From contig NZ_NVWY01000001.1 of NCBI RefSeq assembly GCF_002733835.1, forward strand, positions 1-64,000: a DNA stretch of 64,000 nt, read 5' to 3'. This DNA is from Alcanivorax sp. (lineage in GTDB: Bacteria; Pseudomonadota; Gammaproteobacteria; Pseudomonadales; Alcanivoracaceae). The position numbers were made by a program, and so were the translations under genes. The notes under the pieces are model-generated. The model was given only the letters and a program-made list of their open reading frames with translations. It was not told the origin of the DNA and did no database searches. How positions within the stretch are numbered: the stretch's first letter is position 1; each line of letters opens with the position of its first letter. Positions 62,287-64,000 of this stretch are shown one piece after another.

Positions 62287-64000
62287 ATGGCAGACCAAGA
62301 CCTCAAACTCGCGCTCCGAATGCAGGCTGACCTTAAACAAGGTCGGCAAGAGCTGGATGCGCTCGATACCGCCCTGGATGACGTTGGGGAAAGCGCTGAT
62401 CGCACCAGCAAGCGATTGGATGACCTTGATGGCAAAGGCCCTGCCAAGGTAAAGCCGGCGGTGGATGCGCTGGATGCTGCCTTGGATGGCGCTGGGGAAA
62501 GCGCTGATCGCACCAGTAAGCGATTGGACGACCTCGATGGCAAAGGCCCGACCAACGCAAAAAAGGCGCTGGATGCTGCCACCAAAGCCGCGCAAAACAT
62601 GGACGCTGCTGCCAAAAAAGCCCAAAAGAGCGTGGGAGGCATAGGTGCCACTGGCGTGAGAAAGCCTGTCAAAGGGCTGGGCGGCGACGTCGACGAGGCT
62701 GCTGCAGCCATGCAGCGTGGCGGGCTGTCTGCCGGTGAATACCGGATGGCCATGCGGCAGCTGCCGGCTCAGATCACTGATATCACCACAAGCCTGGCGT
62801 CGGGCATGCCGATCTGGATGGTGGCCATCCAGCAAGGCGGCCAGCTGAAGGATTCTTTTGGTGGGGTGAAGCCCGCCGCGCGCGCCTTGATTTCCTCCAT
62901 CAAACCCATGCCGCTACTGTTTGGCGGAGTTGCCGCCGCCGTGGGTTTGGCCGTTGTCGCCCAGCAGAAAGGGGCCAATGAAGCGCGCCGGTATAACGAG
63001 GCGCTGATTCTTACCGGCAATATTGCAGGCACCAGCTCAGACCAGCTTAGTGACATGGCTCGCCGGATTGATGATGTGGCGGGCACCCAGGGCAATGCTG
63101 CTGCAGTCCTGGCAGAAGTGGCTCGCACCGGGAAAGTAGCGGCTGACCAGATCGAGCAGGTTAGCCGTGCCGCGATCGCCATGGAGATCGCTACCGGTAA
63201 AGCGATTTCCAGCACGATTGATGAGTTCGTCAAGTTAGCGGAAGACCCCGTCCAGGCCATTGCTGACCTGAATAACGAGTATCACTTCCTGGATGCATCG
63301 GTGTACTCGAATATTGTGGCGCTGAGGCAGCAGGGGCGCGAAGTTGAGGCGGTTAAACTGGCGGTCGAAGCCTACGCCGATGTGGTCGAAAGCCGAGCCA
63401 AAGAAATATCTGACGATATCGGCCTGCTGGAGCGTGCCTGGAAAGGCGTTAAGGATGCCGCCAGCGAGGCTTGGGATAGCGCGCTGAATATCGGGCGTGA
63501 CCGGACCAGGCAGCAGCAACTGGATGATATCAATGAACGTATCAAGCTATTCGAGGAGCTGAACGAGAAGAGTTTATTTAAAAGTGACGGGGAAGACTCG
63601 GGGATCAAGGCGTTGAAGGTTCAGCGTGATGCCTTGGCTCAGGAGATCGAAGATGAGGAGCGTCTAGCAAAAGAGAAGGCCGAAGCCCGTCAACTAGAAG
63701 CTGAAGCTATTAAGGCCATGGCTGAGGTGGACAAACTCACCCGTTCCAATCTAAGCAACGAAGAAAAGCGGGTGGAGGCCATCAAGGCCTATCGCGAACA
63801 GCTGGATGCAATTCGGGAAACCAACCCCTCTGATAGCCGCCTGGATGAAGCAACGGTTGCCAAGAATATTGCTGGCATTAATGAGCGCTACGAGACGAAA
63901 GACCCGGATGCTGATCGTCGCGAACGGGAGGCCAAGCAGCGCCAGAAAGAGATGGAGTCCTTCGTTTCCCAGCTTGAAAAGCAGGCGGCGGTGGCGGGCA
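62287..64000 (+). CDS. Tail tape measure protein, 3' partial
   Basis: Reading frame open to the window end, at least 571 residues. The N-terminal 100 residues carry a tandem 36-residue repeat (each with ESADRTSKRLDDLDGKGP). A conserved tape measure region follows (about 145-300: LPAQITDITTSLASGMPIWMVAIQQGGQLKDSFGG, YNEALILTGNIAGTSS), with a hydrophobic helix at about 210-222, and then long coiled coils. The protein sets tail length and probably helps DNA entry. No ribosome site precedes the ATG. The rest of the tail genes lie outside the window. Confidence 0.88.
   Translation, partial: MADQDLKLALRMQADLKQGRQELDALDTALDDVGESADRTSKRLDDLDGKGPAKVKPAVDALDAALDGAGESADRTSKRLDDLDGKGPTNAKKALDAATKAAQNMDAAAKKAQKSVGGIGATGVRKPVKGLGGDVDEAAAAMQRGGLSAGEYRMAMRQLPAQITDITTSLASGMPIWMVAIQQGGQLKDSFGGVKPAARALISSIKPMPLLFGGVAAAVGLAVVAQQKGANEARRYNEALILTGNIAGTSSDQLSDMARRIDDVAGTQGNAAAVLAEVARTGKVAADQIEQVSRAAIAMEIATGKAISSTIDEFVKLAEDPVQAIADLNNEYHFLDASVYSNIVALRQQGREVEAVKLAVEAYADVVESRAKEISDDIGLLERAWKGVKDAASEAWDSALNIGRDRTRQQQLDDINERIKLFEELNEKSLFKSDGEDSGIKALKVQRDALAQEIEDEERLAKEKAEARQLEAEAIKAMAEVDKLTRSNLSNEEKRVEAIKAYREQLDAIRETNPSDSRLDEATVAKNIAGINERYETKDPDADRREREAKQRQKEMESFVSQLEKQAAVAG
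62356..62571 (+). repeat. 108-bp tandem duplication inside the tape measure gene
   Basis: Two in-frame units (62356-62463 and 62464-62571) encode nearly the same 36 residues. The unit starts DALD and contains ESADRTSKRLDDLDGKGP in both copies. Unit gain or loss would change tail length by about 36 residues. Confidence 0.8.

Larger units (their letters stand above)
36608..64000. mobile_element. Mu-like transposable prophage (left part; right end outside window)
   Basis: A continuous block of phage genes: leftward early operon (36728-44847) with DDE transposase, MuB-type ATPase, DUF3164, GemA-like and Mor-family genes; a repressor at 44939; cargo genes; then rightward lysis, Mu gp25-gp31-like head genes, protease/scaffold, capsid and tail genes. 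The exact left end is not known. A TG at 36608 just after the host hairpin is one candidate, as Mu-type ends start with TG. The early operon facing outward differs from Mu itself but is found in BcepMu-type phages. All readable structural genes are intact. Confidence 0.93.

Overview
The window comes from a gammaproteobacterial chromosome, most likely Alcanivorax or a close relative. This rests on the core gene order rsmG-parA-parB-atpIBEFHAGDC-glmU-glmS, on protein lengths and on moderately high GC; I could not run a search. This gene order normally lies near oriC, but oriC itself is not in the window.

Layout. (1) 1-13211: the end of rsmG, parAB, the complete F1Fo ATP synthase operon with a readable sigma70 promoter, then glmU and glmS, each block closed by a clear terminator. 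(2) 13213-15694: a small foreign island with a 40-residue membrane peptide, an AT-rich DUF262 gene, a REP-associated-type tyrosine transposase bounded by imperfect inverted repeats, and the 3' remnant of an MFS exporter. (3) 15812-36562: ordinary host genes, many with export signals: a NhaC-type antiporter, a DUF808 protein, an exported MsrA-MsrB fusion, an exported ATP-dependent DNA ligase, a lipoprotein cyclic-nucleotide phosphodiesterase, a secreted protein with two repeated OB-like domains, a phospholipase D, a thioesterase, a quinone oxidoreductase, a penicillin acylase lipoprotein, a MerR regulator, an epoxide-hydrolase-like enzyme and a large MscS-type channel. Three palindromic intergenic elements of 134-146 bp with different sequences but one design sit between these genes. 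(4) About 36608 to beyond the window end: a Mu-like transposable prophage.

The prophage is split around a genetic switch at 44848-44938. To the left, a leftward early operon of tightly overlapping genes carries a Ner-like protein, HTH proteins, a DDE transposase, a MuB-type ATPase, DUF3164, a GemA-like protein and, last, a Mor-family activator. To the right lie the repressor, an accessory cargo segment (45356-48401) and the late genes: holin, lytic transglycosylase, nested spanins, Mu gp25-gp31 homologues, protease with nested scaffold, decoration and major capsid proteins, connector and terminator proteins, a tail tube, a frameshifted tail chaperone and a tape measure cut by the window end. 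There is no tail sheath gene, so a long non-contractile tail is inferred.

The most notable signals are these. An 18-bp dyad (TTTTG-N8-CAAAA, with identical CCCGCGTT spacer) occurs exactly three times, each in the gap before a late operon (lysis, head protease, tape measure), each with a -10-like hexamer at the same distance; these look like the phage's Mor/C-type late promoters. A T-TTT-TTT slippery site predicts a -1 frameshift in the tail chaperone. The repressor tail and the next cargo protein share a G-[DE]-G-N-[KR]-V-A motif. Two perfect palindromes of 26 and 24 bp, both centred on ATCGAT, follow the repressor. The Mu gpF homologue appears to carry a C-terminal toxin-type nuclease domain.
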